The notes beneath the pieces were generated by a model, which saw only the letters and a list, made by a program, of their open reading frames with translations, did not search any database and had not been told where the DNA came from. A program made the translations under genes and the position numbers. This document shows positions 46,962 through 56,099 of a stretch of DNA of 64,000 nt, one piece after another. The DNA comes from UBA940 sp031548515 (GTDB lineage Bacteria; Bacteroidota; Bacteroidia; Bacteroidales; Rikenellaceae). The stretch spans positions 62,001-126,000 of the forward strand of contig JAVBRB010000005.1 of the NCBI GenBank assembly GCA_031548515.1, written 5' to 3'. Numbering within the stretch: position 1 is the first letter of the stretch; every line of letters begins with the position of its first letter.

Positions 46962-47582
46962 ATGCAACATTACCGGATCAAAGTATTTGTCGCAACATTT
47001 ATATTCTCACTTTTTGCGACAGGCGTCCATGCTCAGAACCCATCGCCCATAGCCGAACACGGGGATTTAAAGCTTTTTGAGTTCGAGTTCGGTTACGGCG
47101 TCAATATAGCCGGACGTTGGGACGGGGCGAAAGCCAAGCCAGGCAATAACCTTATCCTCGAACTGCGGCTCAACCGTCCCTATCCGTTTGATTTTGGCCT
47201 GCAGCTCAAAATGGGTAATTTTGAACACCGCATGCGCGACGTTTTCAGAGTCAACAGCATATTTATCCGTCCGTCGTTATTCTTCGATTACAATTACAGG
47301 CTGCGCAACATTGTGCTTTTTGCAGGAGCTGGTTTAGGCGGATCGTTCATTCAGAACAAGGCGGTTTTTTACACATCTTCCCACAGCGGCCTCTTTTTCG
47401 ACGGCCGAGCCAACAACTTTGCCGTTACGCCCCGCATTGGCATCGCCGCTATGGGGTGGTTGCGTATAACGGCAGAATATGTCATCACCAACAGGGACTA
47501 TTCATGCTTCGACTTTAATATAGGCCTGGTACTTGGCGGCAGTTATAAGAAATCTCGCGCACAGAAGAAGCGGGATCGCTGA
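46962..47582 (+). CDS. Small outer-membrane beta-barrel-like protein of unknown function
   Basis: 206 residues. Signal peptide FVATFIFSLFATGVHAQ, then strongly alternating beta pattern (FEFEFGYGVNIAGRW, LRLNRPYPFDFGLQLKMG, IVLFAGAGLGGSFIQ, FNIGLVLGGSYK) that fits an eight-strand porin-like or OmpA-like barrel. No named family recognised. The basic tail RAQKKRDR is unusual for a barrel end. Starts 20 bp after the rplT terminator. Confidence 0.75.
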   Translation: MQHYRIKVFVATFIFSLFATGVHAQNPSPIAEHGDLKLFEFEFGYGVNIAGRWDGAKAKPGNNLILELRLNRPYPFDFGLQLKMGNFEHRMRDVFRVNSIFIRPSLFFDYNYRLRNIVLFAGAGLGGSFIQNKAVFYTSSHSGLFFDGRANNFAVTPRIGIAAMGWLRITAEYVITNRDYSCFDFNIGLVLGGSYKKSRAQKKRDR

Positions 47583-47739
47583 CCGGCACACTGCTAATTC
47601 CGGCAAAATAGCCGTTCCTGTGCATGGCGGCTTTTTTCATTTGTACCTACTATTCCGGAAGCCTCCACATAACATACCCATATTTATCCCATACATTCGA
47701 ACAATGGTAGCATGTATTACATAGTATTATTTTTATACT

Positions 47740-47747
47740 TATATTTG
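47740..47747 (+). promoter_or_regulatory. -7 element of the papain-like lipoprotein gene
   Basis: TATATTTG, 40 bp before the ATG at 47787. No clean TTTG in the -33 window. Confidence 0.5.
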
Positions 47748-47786
47748 TACCGGGATAATAACCTGACAATTAAAAAATATAAGATT

Positions 47787-48872
47787 ATGAAATATAATTT
47801 CTTATTTCTGCCCACATCCATACTGCTGCTTTTGGTATGCTGCAAGCCGAAGAATAACATTGAGCAAGCCCCGGCGGAATATCCGGAACTCACCATAATA
47901 TATGAGGTCCCCGCCCTGCCTGCGAGCCAGCAGATCGGGGGCACGTGCTGGGCTTTTTCCACCAACTCGTTCCTCGAGTCGGAGATATACAGGACTAAAG
48001 GGCGCTTCATAGAACTATCCGCAATGTATCTCATTTACAACAAGTATAGTTGGGAGGCCGAAAACTACATCCTGAGGCAGGGCGTGAGCAGGCTGTCTGA
48101 AGGCGGCTGCAATTACGATCCTTTGGTCAATCTCGACAGAACGGGACTGATGCCGCGCGGAACGTATACAGGTGATAATGTTCCCGATCTGGGTAAAGCG
48201 TCAGCGGAACTTTCGGCCAGGGTGAAGGACTTCGCCATCCCGGGAAATAAGTCGGGAGGTTCATGGAGAACAGAGATCCCCCTCATTTTAAATACACATA
48301 TCGGCAAGCCGGCCGAAACGTTCATATATGAAGGCAAGAGATACACCGCCAGGGAATTTCTCGATTTCACAGGATTGAAAGCCGAAGATTATGTGAATCT
48401 GACCTCATTCACCCATGCACCGCAGGACAGGTTCTTCAATTTGACCATACCCGCCAATTGGAGTGGCACGCCTTACTTCAATGTCTCATTGGACGAATAC
48501 ATGGCCAATATCAACCATGCACTGGCGAACGGCTACTCCATGACCATCGACACCGACCTCGTCGAGCCGGAAGTCTTCATCCTTCAGGGTTTCGCGCTTA
48601 TGTTCGCCGACAGTCCGATAACCCCTGAAAAAAGGCAGTCCGATTTCGAAAGTTTTGCTACAACAGACGACCACAACATGCATCTGGTAGGAAAAGTACT
48701 CGACCAGGACGGCAATATATATTATAAATGCAAGAACTCCTGGGGCGAAAACTTCGGAATGGACGGGTATTATTATCTCAGCGAAGATTATGTCAGGTCC
48801 AAGTCCATTTACGTCATGCTCCATAAGGACGGACTGACGGAAATTACCAGGGCAAAGATCGCCGCAAGCTAA
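47787..48872 (+). CDS. Papain-like cysteine peptidase lipoprotein (C1, bleomycin-hydrolase-like)
   Basis: 361 residues from the ATG at 47787. Lipobox LLVC (Cys18). Catalytic core: oxyanion Gln in PASQQIGGTCWAFSTNSF with active Cys54; His in DDHNMHLVGKVLDQDG; Asn in YKCKNSWGENFGMDGYYYL. The arrangement and long insertions fit aminopeptidase C/bleomycin hydrolase relatives in Bacteroidota. Surface or periplasmic peptidase, perhaps for peptide foraging. Single gene with its own promoter; downstream 263 bp has no other gene. Confidence 0.9.
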   Translation: MKYNFLFLPTSILLLLVCCKPKNNIEQAPAEYPELTIIYEVPALPASQQIGGTCWAFSTNSFLESEIYRTKGRFIELSAMYLIYNKYSWEAENYILRQGVSRLSEGGCNYDPLVNLDRTGLMPRGTYTGDNVPDLGKASAELSARVKDFAIPGNKSGGSWRTEIPLILNTHIGKPAETFIYEGKRYTAREFLDFTGLKAEDYVNLTSFTHAPQDRFFNLTIPANWSGTPYFNVSLDEYMANINHALANGYSMTIDTDLVEPEVFILQGFALMFADSPITPEKRQSDFESFATTDDHNMHLVGKVLDQDGNIYYKCKNSWGENFGMDGYYYLSEDYVRSKSIYVMLHKDGLTEITRAKIAAS

Positions 48873-48999
48873 GCCTCAGCTGTTTCTCCACCTGCCTGCG
48901 TACCGATAGGGATATACGCATTCTTTTTTAAGAAAATTTAAAAACTTTTTTTAAAGAGGGTACGGTATTTGAATTTCCAACCGCAAACGGTTGGGAATT

Positions 49000-49099
49000 C
49001 ACACGGTTACCTCAGTCGGCTTTATCCGCCCCGGCCTTTGGTCGACTTGCAGACCTCCGTCGGTGATAATTTTGGAAAGTAAAATAATTGAAAAATAGC
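49000..49099 (+). repeat. Possible decayed copy E of the dispersed repeat
   Basis: Next to a hairpin (GAATTTCCAACCG/CGGTTGGGAATTC, 48971-49000), the segment resembles the right half of the repeat: TTACCTC..TCG, CCCCGGCCT-GG-CGAC, CGTCGG-TGATAATTTT and AAAATAATTGAA, all in the repeat's order. It has no clear left end and is much diverged, so homology is plausible rather than proven. Confidence 0.4.
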
Positions 49100-49107
49100 T
49101 ATCTTTG
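49100..49107 (+). promoter_or_regulatory. -7 element of pfkA
   Basis: TATCTTTG, 29 bp before the ATG. It lies immediately after the possible repeat relic. Confidence 0.6.
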
Positions 49108-49135
49108 TTACTGCCTTTAATTTTGAAAGAAGAAT

Positions 49136-50116
49136 ATGAAAACAATCAAGTGCGTAGGGATCCTGACTTCCGGCGGAGACTCGCCCGGAATGAACGCCGC
49201 GATCCGTGCCGTCACCCGGACGGCTATCTATAACGGACTCAAGGTCAAAGGCATAATGAGGGGATACAAAGGCCTTATCACCGACGAGATCGTCGATTTC
49301 AAGACCAATAACGTCAGCAACATAATACAACAGGGCGGAACTATCCTCAAAACGGCCCGTTCAAAGGAGTTCCAGACCACCGAGGGTCGCAAACAGGCAT
49401 ACGAGAATATGCAGAAGCATGAGATCGATGCGCTGGTGGTGATCGGCGGCGACGGCTCGCTGACCGGTGCACGCGTTTTCGCAGCTGAATACGACATTCC
49501 TATCGTAGGGATTCCGGGCACGATTGACAACGACCTGTATGGCACCGATACTACGATAGGATACGACACCGCGCTCAACACGATAGTCTGGGCAGTCGAC
49601 CGCCTGCGCGATACCGCTTCGTCGCACGAACGCCTGTTTTTTGTAGAGGTCATGGGCCGCAACGCCGGTTTCCTTGCCCTGAACGGGGCCATTGCCACCG
49701 GAGCCGAGGCCGCAATAATACCGGAGATAGCTACCGAAGTCGACCAGTTGGCAGACCTTATCGAGAACGGCTTCCGCAAGAGCAAGAACAGCAGCATAGT
49801 CCTCGTCGCAGAAAGCGAAATCACCGGCGGAGCAATAGGCATGGCCGAGCGTGTAAAGAAGGAATATCCGCAGTTCGACAGCCGCGTGACTATCCTCGGG
49901 CACATCCAGCGAGGAGGTTCGCCTACCGCAAGCGACCGCATACTGGCCAGTCGTATGGGTGAAGCGGCCGTCAACGCGCTTCTCGACGGACAGCGCAACG
50001 TCATGATAGGCATAGACAATGACGAACTAATACATATACCCTTCTCGCAGGCTATCCGTGATGACAAACAAATCGACCGCACCCTGCTCAACACTGTAAA
50101 AATACTTTCAATATAA
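49136..50116 (+). CDS. pfkA: ATP-dependent 6-phosphofructokinase
   Basis: 326 residues. VGILTSGGDSPGMNAAIRA (ATP-binding GGDS), VIGGDGSLTGA (Mg-ATP), catalytic PGTIDNDLYGTD with Asp, and GHIQRGGSPTASDRI near the C terminus. Glycolytic control step, cytosolic. DUF4924 follows 13 bp later. Tetrameric, ATP- rather than pyrophosphate-dependent by the GGDG motif. Confidence 0.97.
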   Translation: MKTIKCVGILTSGGDSPGMNAAIRAVTRTAIYNGLKVKGIMRGYKGLITDEIVDFKTNNVSNIIQQGGTILKTARSKEFQTTEGRKQAYENMQKHEIDALVVIGGDGSLTGARVFAAEYDIPIVGIPGTIDNDLYGTDTTIGYDTALNTIVWAVDRLRDTASSHERLFFVEVMGRNAGFLALNGAIATGAEAAIIPEIATEVDQLADLIENGFRKSKNSSIVLVAESEITGGAIGMAERVKKEYPQFDSRVTILGHIQRGGSPTASDRILASRMGEAAVNALLDGQRNVMIGIDNDELIHIPFSQAIRDDKQIDRTLLNTVKILSI

Positions 50117-50129
50117 CAAAGTCCTCCCT

Positions 50130-50678
50130 ATGGATATCGCACAGCAGAAACGCAGCGAGAACATTGCCGAGTACGTCCTGTATATCTGGCAGTTGGAGGA
50201 CCTTCTGCGCGCTATGCAGTTCAGTCCCGAGGCGGTTTTCACAGCCCTGATAGCTCCGCGCGACGCCAGCGACAAATGGAAACTTACCGCCCTGGAGTGG
50301 TATATGGATATCGCGAACCTGCTGCAGAAAGAGGGCAAGGAGGCTTCCGGACATCTGGACCATACGCTGCATGTCATAGCCGACATGAACGACCTCCACC
50401 TGACGCTGATGCAGCAACCCGCCGGAAAGGAATACCGTGAACTTTTCGTGCGTCTTGCACCGGAACTGCCCCGCCTGCGGGAATTACTGGGCAAGGATAT
50501 CAGCGACACAGAATTGGCCTTCCGGGCGCTTTACGCTGCGATGCTGTACCGCATAAAAGGTGAAAAAGGCGCCGTTGCCGACGATGTGACCGTGCTTGTT
50601 TCACCCGTCATTGCGAAACTCTCCGAGATTTTTCACAAAGTCGAACGCGGAGAGACAAACCTTTACGAGGACGAATAA
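50130..50678 (+). CDS. DUF4924 family protein
   Basis: 182 residues, soluble and helical. N-terminal IAQQKRSENIAEYVLYIWQLEDLLRA is the family signature. Restricted to Bacteroidota and of unknown function. Immediately downstream of pfkA with a 13-bp gap, so probably cotranscribed. No motifs for catalysis. Confidence 0.87.
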   Translation: MDIAQQKRSENIAEYVLYIWQLEDLLRAMQFSPEAVFTALIAPRDASDKWKLTALEWYMDIANLLQKEGKEASGHLDHTLHVIADMNDLHLTLMQQPAGKEYRELFVRLAPELPRLRELLGKDISDTELAFRALYAAMLYRIKGEKGAVADDVTVLVSPVIAKLSEIFHKVERGETNLYEDE

Positions 50679-50803
50679 AAAGCAGGAAGGGAACCTGTAT
50701 CGTCCTCTTTCCAGATTCAGATCTGCTGTGTGGTATTTACCGGCACCCGATTAGCTGTCCAGGTAATTCAATGGATTGCCGCAGCATTTGACAGAACATT
50801 TAT

Positions 50804-50811
50804 TATCTTTG
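50804..50811 (+). promoter_or_regulatory. -7 element of the GH76 gene
   Basis: TATCTTTG about 113 bp before the ATG. TTTG lies only 13 bp upstream, too close for a normal -33. Confidence 0.4.
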
Positions 50812-50923
50812 CCGAAACCGATTGACCCGATCGTATTCGAACACGAAGGGCCTTCGTTACACCGGGGTGAGTATATCCATTTAGTAGGCACCGCCCGGTT
50901 TAAACCTAAACCATATCAGCTTT

Positions 50924-52444
50924 ATGAAAAAACTCTTCTTTCCGGTGATGTTGTGCATGGTCCTTACCATCGCGATTTCCTCATGCAAAAAATCCCCCGA
51001 CGACGGAAATATGGACGTGGAACCAGTGAAGAATCTTTCCGTCCTGCCCTATGGGGAAGAGAAAGGCATCCGCATCGTTTGGACAAATCCCAAAAGTTCC
51101 AAAGTACAGACTATTGAAGTCGCTTACCAGATAAAGGGCGCGGACAACAGAAGCACGGACCCATCCTCCAACCCGACGCTCATAACCAATTTTACACGGG
51201 GCGGCAGCAGCACTCTCAAACTGACCGTACCGACATACGATACTTACGTCATTACAGTAACCTCGATCGACAACAACGGGAACAGGTCGAAAGGAACGAG
51301 TACGGATGCCCAACCATACAGAACGAATCTGACCCTGTTACTGGAGCAAGCCGACATGATGATGAGCAATATGGTCGACCTTATGCTCGGAGGAACCCGC
51401 GATCTATGGTCAAACTATCCGAGGAAGACGGACGAAGGGGAGTCGCTTTGGGGACAGGGAGCCGGATTTTCGGCTTTCACCGCACTGAGGGTTGCCGCCC
51501 AGGGAACAGCTCGGGAAAAGAAATACGGTAATATGGAAGACATGATCTTCAACGGACTTGAGAATTATCTGTACACGATCGACGGCATCAGAGCATATAC
51601 CGTATATCCGAGCATAGGCAACGACAGGTACTACGACGACAATGTATGGATAGGCCTCGATATGATCGACCTTTTTTTAGTGACCGGCAACCAGCGCTAC
51701 CTCAACCGCGCAAAAACAGTTTGGGAGTATCTTCTGAAAGGTACAGATGATGTGGCCGGCGGAGGAATACACTGGCGCGAACGGCCCGCCACACAAAGCA
51801 AACATGCATGTTCGACAGGCCCGGGAATCGTTATGGCCTGCAAACTCTATAATATAACCGGCGAAGAGCATTATCTGACGAGCGCGAAGAAATTATACAA
51901 CTGGATGATCAGCACGCTTCAGGACCCTTCAGACTTCCTTGTCTGGGACAACGCACGCGACGATTCTTCCGCTCCTGGGGGCATAAAGGTCGAGAAGAAC
52001 AAATATTCCTACAATTCCGGCCAGTTGCTGCAGGCGGCGGTACTGCTGTATGAGATCACCAGCGAACAAGTATACCTCCACAATGCGCGCAACATAGCAG
52101 CATCGTGTTTTGCCAAGTGGTTTGTTCCATACTATTCGAATAGCCTGCAACGCGAAGTAACCATACTTAAGGGAAAAGACAACATGCTGTGGATGCTTGC
52201 AGTCATGGCAAGAGGATTCTTCGAACTCTACAAGGCAGACCCGGCCCCTTACAGCAAAACCTATATCAATGCAATTGAAAATACGGCCTCTGTGGTCTGG
52301 GACTCGAGAAATATCCAAAACAATTTCGTTGCCAACAACCTCACGTCGCCTCAGTCAGGAGGAAGCATCAACCTGATGGATACTGCTGCTGTCGTGGAAA
52401 TATTCGGACGTATGGCAAAGTGTAAGTTCGACGGCCAACAATAA
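50924..52444 (+). CDS. GH76-family alpha-mannanase-like lipoprotein
   Basis: 506 residues. Signal peptide and lipobox ISSC (Cys21). Residues about 35-130 form an FN3/DUF4959-like domain; from about 140 the (alpha/alpha)6 GH76 domain has the catalytic Asp pair D238-D239 in RYYDDNVWIGLDMIDLF and GGIHWRERPATQSKHACSTGP. GH76 enzymes cut alpha-1,6-mannan of yeast and glycan backbones. No SusC/SusD or other mannan genes lie next to it, so its context is thin. Ends in a strong shared terminator. Confidence 0.88.
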   Translation: MKKLFFPVMLCMVLTIAISSCKKSPDDGNMDVEPVKNLSVLPYGEEKGIRIVWTNPKSSKVQTIEVAYQIKGADNRSTDPSSNPTLITNFTRGGSSTLKLTVPTYDTYVITVTSIDNNGNRSKGTSTDAQPYRTNLTLLLEQADMMMSNMVDLMLGGTRDLWSNYPRKTDEGESLWGQGAGFSAFTALRVAAQGTAREKKYGNMEDMIFNGLENYLYTIDGIRAYTVYPSIGNDRYYDDNVWIGLDMIDLFLVTGNQRYLNRAKTVWEYLLKGTDDVAGGGIHWRERPATQSKHACSTGPGIVMACKLYNITGEEHYLTSAKKLYNWMISTLQDPSDFLVWDNARDDSSAPGGIKVEKNKYSYNSGQLLQAAVLLYEITSEQVYLHNARNIAASCFAKWFVPYYSNSLQREVTILKGKDNMLWMLAVMARGFFELYKADPAPYSKTYINAIENTASVVWDSRNIQNNFVANNLTSPQSGGSINLMDTAAVVEIFGRMAKCKFDGQQ

Positions 52445-52482
52445 AAGGTCCCGATCCAGTAGCTTCGTCGGATTCAAATGTC

Positions 52483-52530
52483 CTGTAAAAGCAGAAACCA
52501 GGCCTGTAGGCCTGGTTTCTGCTTTTACAG
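52483..52530. terminator. Very strong bidirectional terminator
   Basis: Perfect 22-bp stem CTGTAAAAGCAGAAACCAGG (first 20 bases) with loop TGTA. Its right arm contains the stop codon of the minus-strand flavoprotein gene. Confidence 0.9.
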
Positions 52531-53712
52531 TTTTGCCGCTATCGCTTTCGCCAGTTCAGTGCAGGCTTCGGTCTTCTCGGGTGAGTACCCCTGTTTGACT
52601 TCGATCTGCGGGCCAACCATTTCCCAACCGGTACGCCCTGCGAATTCAGTCAGTTTCTTCACGGCCGTACCGACCCATGAAAATCCGCCGAAACATCCGA
52701 AAATCCGCTTCGGAATACCACGCAATTCTATCTCGTCGAGCAAAAGCTGCACTTCCGGAAAAAGTTCGGTATTGTATGTAGGACTGCCTATAACCACCGC
52801 GCCGTATTTGAAAACATCACGCAATACATAAGAGATGTGGGAAGTGGTCAGGTTATACATAACGATATTCTTTACCCCGAGCGACGCGAGTTCGCGGGCC
52901 AACCGTTCGGCAGTCTGCTCTGTGTTGCCGTACATGCTGCCATAGGCTATCACGACGCCATTCTCCAGAGGTTCATAGCGGCTCATACTGTCATACAGGC
53001 CGATGACTCTTTTCATTTCCTGTTGCCATACCGGCCCGTGTGTAGGGCAGATTATTTCGAGTTCCAACTGCGCGAATTTACATAGCGCCCTCTGGACCGG
53101 ACCTCCGTATTTGCCGACGATATTCGAGTAGTAGCGCACCATCTCATCCCAGTAACGCGACGGATCGAGTTGCAGGTCAGTCACACCGCCGTCAAGCGAA
53201 CCGAAAGTTCCGAAAGCATCGCCGGTGAAAGCCAGCTTATGCTGGCGGCAGTATGTGACCATCGTCTCGGGCCAGTGCACCATCGGGATCAGGAAGAAAC
53301 AAAGGTCTCGATTGCCCAAAGAGATAGTGTCGCCCTCGCCGACCGCCAGTGTATTCCCGGTGATGCCGTAGAAACCCTCTACCATCTGCAGCGTCTTGGT
53401 GTTGCCGACTATGGTGATGTCGGGATAAGCCTGACGGATAGCGTGTATGGAAGCAGAATGGTCCGGTTCCATATGGTTGATCGCAAGGTAGTCTATCTTG
53501 CGGTCGCCGATAATATCACGGATGCTCGCAAGCAGGCGCTCGGTATAGCAGGCGTCGATAGTGTCTATCAACGCGATCTTTTCATCTTCTATCAGGTATG
53601 TGTTGTAGGAAACACCATGCGGCAGCGGCCAAAGACCTTCGAAACGGTATTTCAAACGGTCGTTGACGCCTACGTAATGGATTCCCGGAACTATCTCTGT
53701 TACTTTAGTCAT
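52525..53712 (-). CDS. fprA: A-type flavoprotein (flavodiiron protein)
   Basis: 395 residues. N-terminal metallo-beta-lactamase-like domain with diiron ligands in NHMEPDHSASI and YCRQHKLAFTGDAFG; C-terminal flavodoxin domain begins VVIAYGSMYGNTEQTAERLA. Reduces oxygen or nitric oxide in anaerobes. No rubredoxin domain or gene beside it. Downstream of purM by 41 bp on the same strand; unrelated function. Confidence 0.94.
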   Translation of the reverse strand: MTKVTEIVPGIHYVGVNDRLKYRFEGLWPLPHGVSYNTYLIEDEKIALIDTIDACYTERLLASIRDIIGDRKIDYLAINHMEPDHSASIHAIRQAYPDITIVGNTKTLQMVEGFYGITGNTLAVGEGDTISLGNRDLCFFLIPMVHWPETMVTYCRQHKLAFTGDAFGTFGSLDGGVTDLQLDPSRYWDEMVRYYSNIVGKYGGPVQRALCKFAQLELEIICPTHGPVWQQEMKRVIGLYDSMSRYEPLENGVVIAYGSMYGNTEQTAERLARELASLGVKNIVMYNLTTSHISYVLRDVFKYGAVVIGSPTYNTELFPEVQLLLDEIELRGIPKRIFGCFGGFSWVGTAVKKLTEFAGRTGWEMVGPQIEVKQGYSPEKTEACTELAKAIAAKL

Positions 53713-53753
53713 ATCTTTGGTATCGAAAATTAAATCGCTGCAATCGTTGCCGC

Positions 53754-54932
53754 TTATTTTGTGTATATAAATTCTTCGTTGTCAGCTTTGATGGTTACCT
53801 GCGGATGGCTTCCGGCCTCCACCCTGCCGACTATACGTGCGTCTATGCCAAACGACCGCGAAACAGAGATAATATCTGCGGCAACCGCTTCGTCTACATA
53901 GAATTCCATGCGGTGGCCCATATTGAACACTTTGTACATTTCACGCCGGTCAGTACCGCTCTGTTCCTGTATGAGTTTGAAAAGCAGCGGAGTATCGAAC
54001 AGGTTGTCTTTCACGACATGCATGCCGCCGTCGATAAAGTGCAGAATCTTGGTCTGCCCTCCCCCGCTGCAATGCACCATGCCGTGAATACCATTGCGGC
54101 ATTCGTCCAAAACCCGTTTGACGACGGGAGCGTAAGTGCGGGTCGGGGAAAGCACCAGTTTACCGGCGTCGAGCGGACAGCCCGGAATGCAGTCGGTAAG
54201 CTTACAGCCGCCGGAATATGCAAGGCCGGCCGGAATCTCCGTGTCGTAGCTTTCGGGATATTTCTCCGCAAGGTAATGCGCGAAAACGTCGTGCCGCGCG
54301 GAGGTCAGGCCATTGCTACCCATTCCTCCGTTATATTCTGTCTCGTATGTCGCCTGCCCGAACGATGCAAGGCCCACTATCACGTCGCCCGTTTTGATGT
54401 TCGCATTATCGATGACATCGGCACGGTTCATACGCGCCGTGACGGTACTGTCGACTATGACCGTACGAACCAGATCGCCCACATCGGCGGTCTCGCCGCC
54501 TGTCGAGACGATGTTCACCCCGAAATCGCGCATCGACTGCAGGAACTCTTCCGTGCCGTTGATTATGGCCGAAACGACCTCGCCTGGAATGAGCCTTTTA
54601 TTGCGGCCAATCGTAGAAGAGAGTAGGATATTGTCCACAGCGCCGACGCACAGCAGGTCGTCGGTATTCATCACCACGGCGTCCTGCGCGATGCCTTTCC
54701 AGACGCCGAGGTCGCCCGTTTCGCGCCAGTACATGTAGGCCAGCGACGATTTTGTCCCTGCCCCGTCGGCATGCATGATAAGGCACGATACCGGATCGCC
54801 CGAAAGCAGGTCGGGGATTATCTTGCAAAATGCCTTGGGATATAGCCCTTTATCGATTTTTTTTATCGCTGCATGCACATCTTCCTTGTCGGACGAAACG
54901 CCGCGTTGCATGTATCTTGACTGCTGAATCAT
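53754..54932 (-). CDS. purM: Phosphoribosylformylglycinamidine cyclo-ligase (AIR synthase), Bacteroidota type
   Basis: 392 residues. Begins SRYMQRGVSSDKEDVHAAI, the pattern of Bacteroidota PurM; HADGAGTKSSLAYMYW, STGGETADVGDLV and HCSGGGQTKILHF follow. Fifth step of purine synthesis, cytosolic. -7-like TACTTTTG lies about 22 bp upstream. Divergent from ruvB. Other pur genes are not in the window. Confidence 0.93.
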   Translation of the reverse strand: MIQQSRYMQRGVSSDKEDVHAAIKKIDKGLYPKAFCKIIPDLLSGDPVSCLIMHADGAGTKSSLAYMYWRETGDLGVWKGIAQDAVVMNTDDLLCVGAVDNILLSSTIGRNKRLIPGEVVSAIINGTEEFLQSMRDFGVNIVSTGGETADVGDLVRTVIVDSTVTARMNRADVIDNANIKTGDVIVGLASFGQATYETEYNGGMGSNGLTSARHDVFAHYLAEKYPESYDTEIPAGLAYSGGCKLTDCIPGCPLDAGKLVLSPTRTYAPVVKRVLDECRNGIHGMVHCSGGGQTKILHFIDGGMHVVKDNLFDTPLLFKLIQEQSGTDRREMYKVFNMGHRMEFYVDEAVAADIISVSRSFGIDARIVGRVEAGSHPQVTIKADNEEFIYTK

Positions 54933-54953
54933 GGGATCATAGATTTAGTGAAA

Positions 54954-54961
54954 CAAAAGTA
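54954..54961 (-). promoter_or_regulatory. -7 element of purM
   Basis: Minus strand TACTTTTG (TAnnTTTG). No good -33. Confidence 0.4.
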
Positions 54962-55043
54962 ATCAAATTGCTTCAAAAAACCTATCTTTAACGTCGCTGC
55001 ACTCGTTCAATACAGGATGCGCCTCGGGCAAGTCAAAATAAAT

Positions 55044-55074
55044 TTTGCTTGCCTCTCGACTTTCACTATATTTG
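55044..55074 (+). promoter_or_regulatory. ruvB promoter, almost leaderless
   Basis: TTTG (55044-55047), 19-bp spacer, TATATTTG (55067-55074). The ruvB ATG starts at 55080, five bases later, so the start site lies at or next to the ATG. Confidence 0.75.
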
Positions 55075-55079
55075 TCCCC

Positions 55080-56093
55080 ATGGCGATCGACAGGATCATA
55101 CGCAGCGGGGACAGCGACTCCGAATTCGAGAACAGGATACGCCCGCAGGAACTAGGCAGTTTCAACGGTCAGGACAAGATCGTCGACAACCTGCGCGTGT
55201 TCATCAAAGCGGCCCTGATGCGCGGCGAATCACTCGACCATGTGTTGCTGCACGGCCCTCCCGGACTCGGCAAGACCACCCTTGCAGGCATCATTTCAAA
55301 TGAAATGAACACTTCGATGAAGATTACCTCGGGACCAGTACTCGACAAACCCGGCGACCTTGCCGGCCTGTTGACCAATCTTAATCCGGGCGACGTTCTT
55401 TTCATCGATGAGATACACCGCCTAAGCCCGGTCATCGAAGAATATCTCTATTCGGCAATGGAAGACTACAAGATCGACATAGTACTCGACAAAGGTCCGT
55501 CGGCACGCTCCATACAGATAGAACTCAATCCTTTCACGCTGATAGGAGCAACAACGCGCAGCGGCCTGTTGACGTCGCCTTTGCGGGCGCGTTTCGGCAT
55601 TACATGCCACCTGGAATACTACGACGCACCGGTGCTCGCCGGGATCGTGAAGCGTTCGTCCGCCATCCTGGACATCGGCATCGATGACCATGCAGCCAGC
55701 GAGGTGGCGCTGCGAAGCCGCGGTACGCCCCGTATCGCCAACTCTCTGCTGAGGCGCGTGCGCGATTTCGCGATGGTAAAAGGAGAAGGACACATTGACC
55801 TCGAAATAACCCGCCACGCTTTGGGTGCCCTCAATATCGACGCGCGCGGACTTGACCAGATGGACAACAAGATACTATCGACCATAATCCAGAAATTCCG
55901 CGGAGGTCCAGTGGGGATCAACACCATCGCCACGGCCGTGGGCGAAGAGGCTGGCACCATCGAGGAAGTTTACGAGCCGTTCCTGATAAAAGAAGGTTTC
56001 ATGAAGCGCACTCCCCGCGGCCGCGAAGCCACCGACCTCGCATATAAACACCTCGGGCTTTCGCATTTTCCGGATGATGGAAGCCTTTTCTAA
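55080..56093 (+). CDS. ruvB: Holliday junction branch-migration ATPase RuvB
   Basis: 337 residues from the ATG at 55080; the frame is open 21 codons upstream but those codons lie over the promoter. NRIRPQELGSFNGQDKIVDNLRVF, Walker A HGPPGLGKTTLAG, Walker B VLFIDEIHRLS, and TTRSGLLTSPLRARFG. Works with RuvA/RuvC at recombination junctions; those are elsewhere. Repeat copy D starts 6 bp after the stop. Confidence 0.98.
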   Translation: MAIDRIIRSGDSDSEFENRIRPQELGSFNGQDKIVDNLRVFIKAALMRGESLDHVLLHGPPGLGKTTLAGIISNEMNTSMKITSGPVLDKPGDLAGLLTNLNPGDVLFIDEIHRLSPVIEEYLYSAMEDYKIDIVLDKGPSARSIQIELNPFTLIGATTRSGLLTSPLRARFGITCHLEYYDAPVLAGIVKRSSAILDIGIDDHAASEVALRSRGTPRIANSLLRRVRDFAMVKGEGHIDLEITRHALGALNIDARGLDQMDNKILSTIIQKFRGGPVGINTIATAVGEEAGTIEEVYEPFLIKEGFMKRTPRGREATDLAYKHLGLSHFPDDGSLF

Positions 56094-56099
56094 ATATTA

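Noticed and set aside
53754..54932. purM gene as a hydrogenase-maturation or selenophosphate synthase relative
   Set aside because: Same superfamily, but the N-terminal MQRGVSSDKEDVH pattern is that of Bacteroidota AIR synthase.
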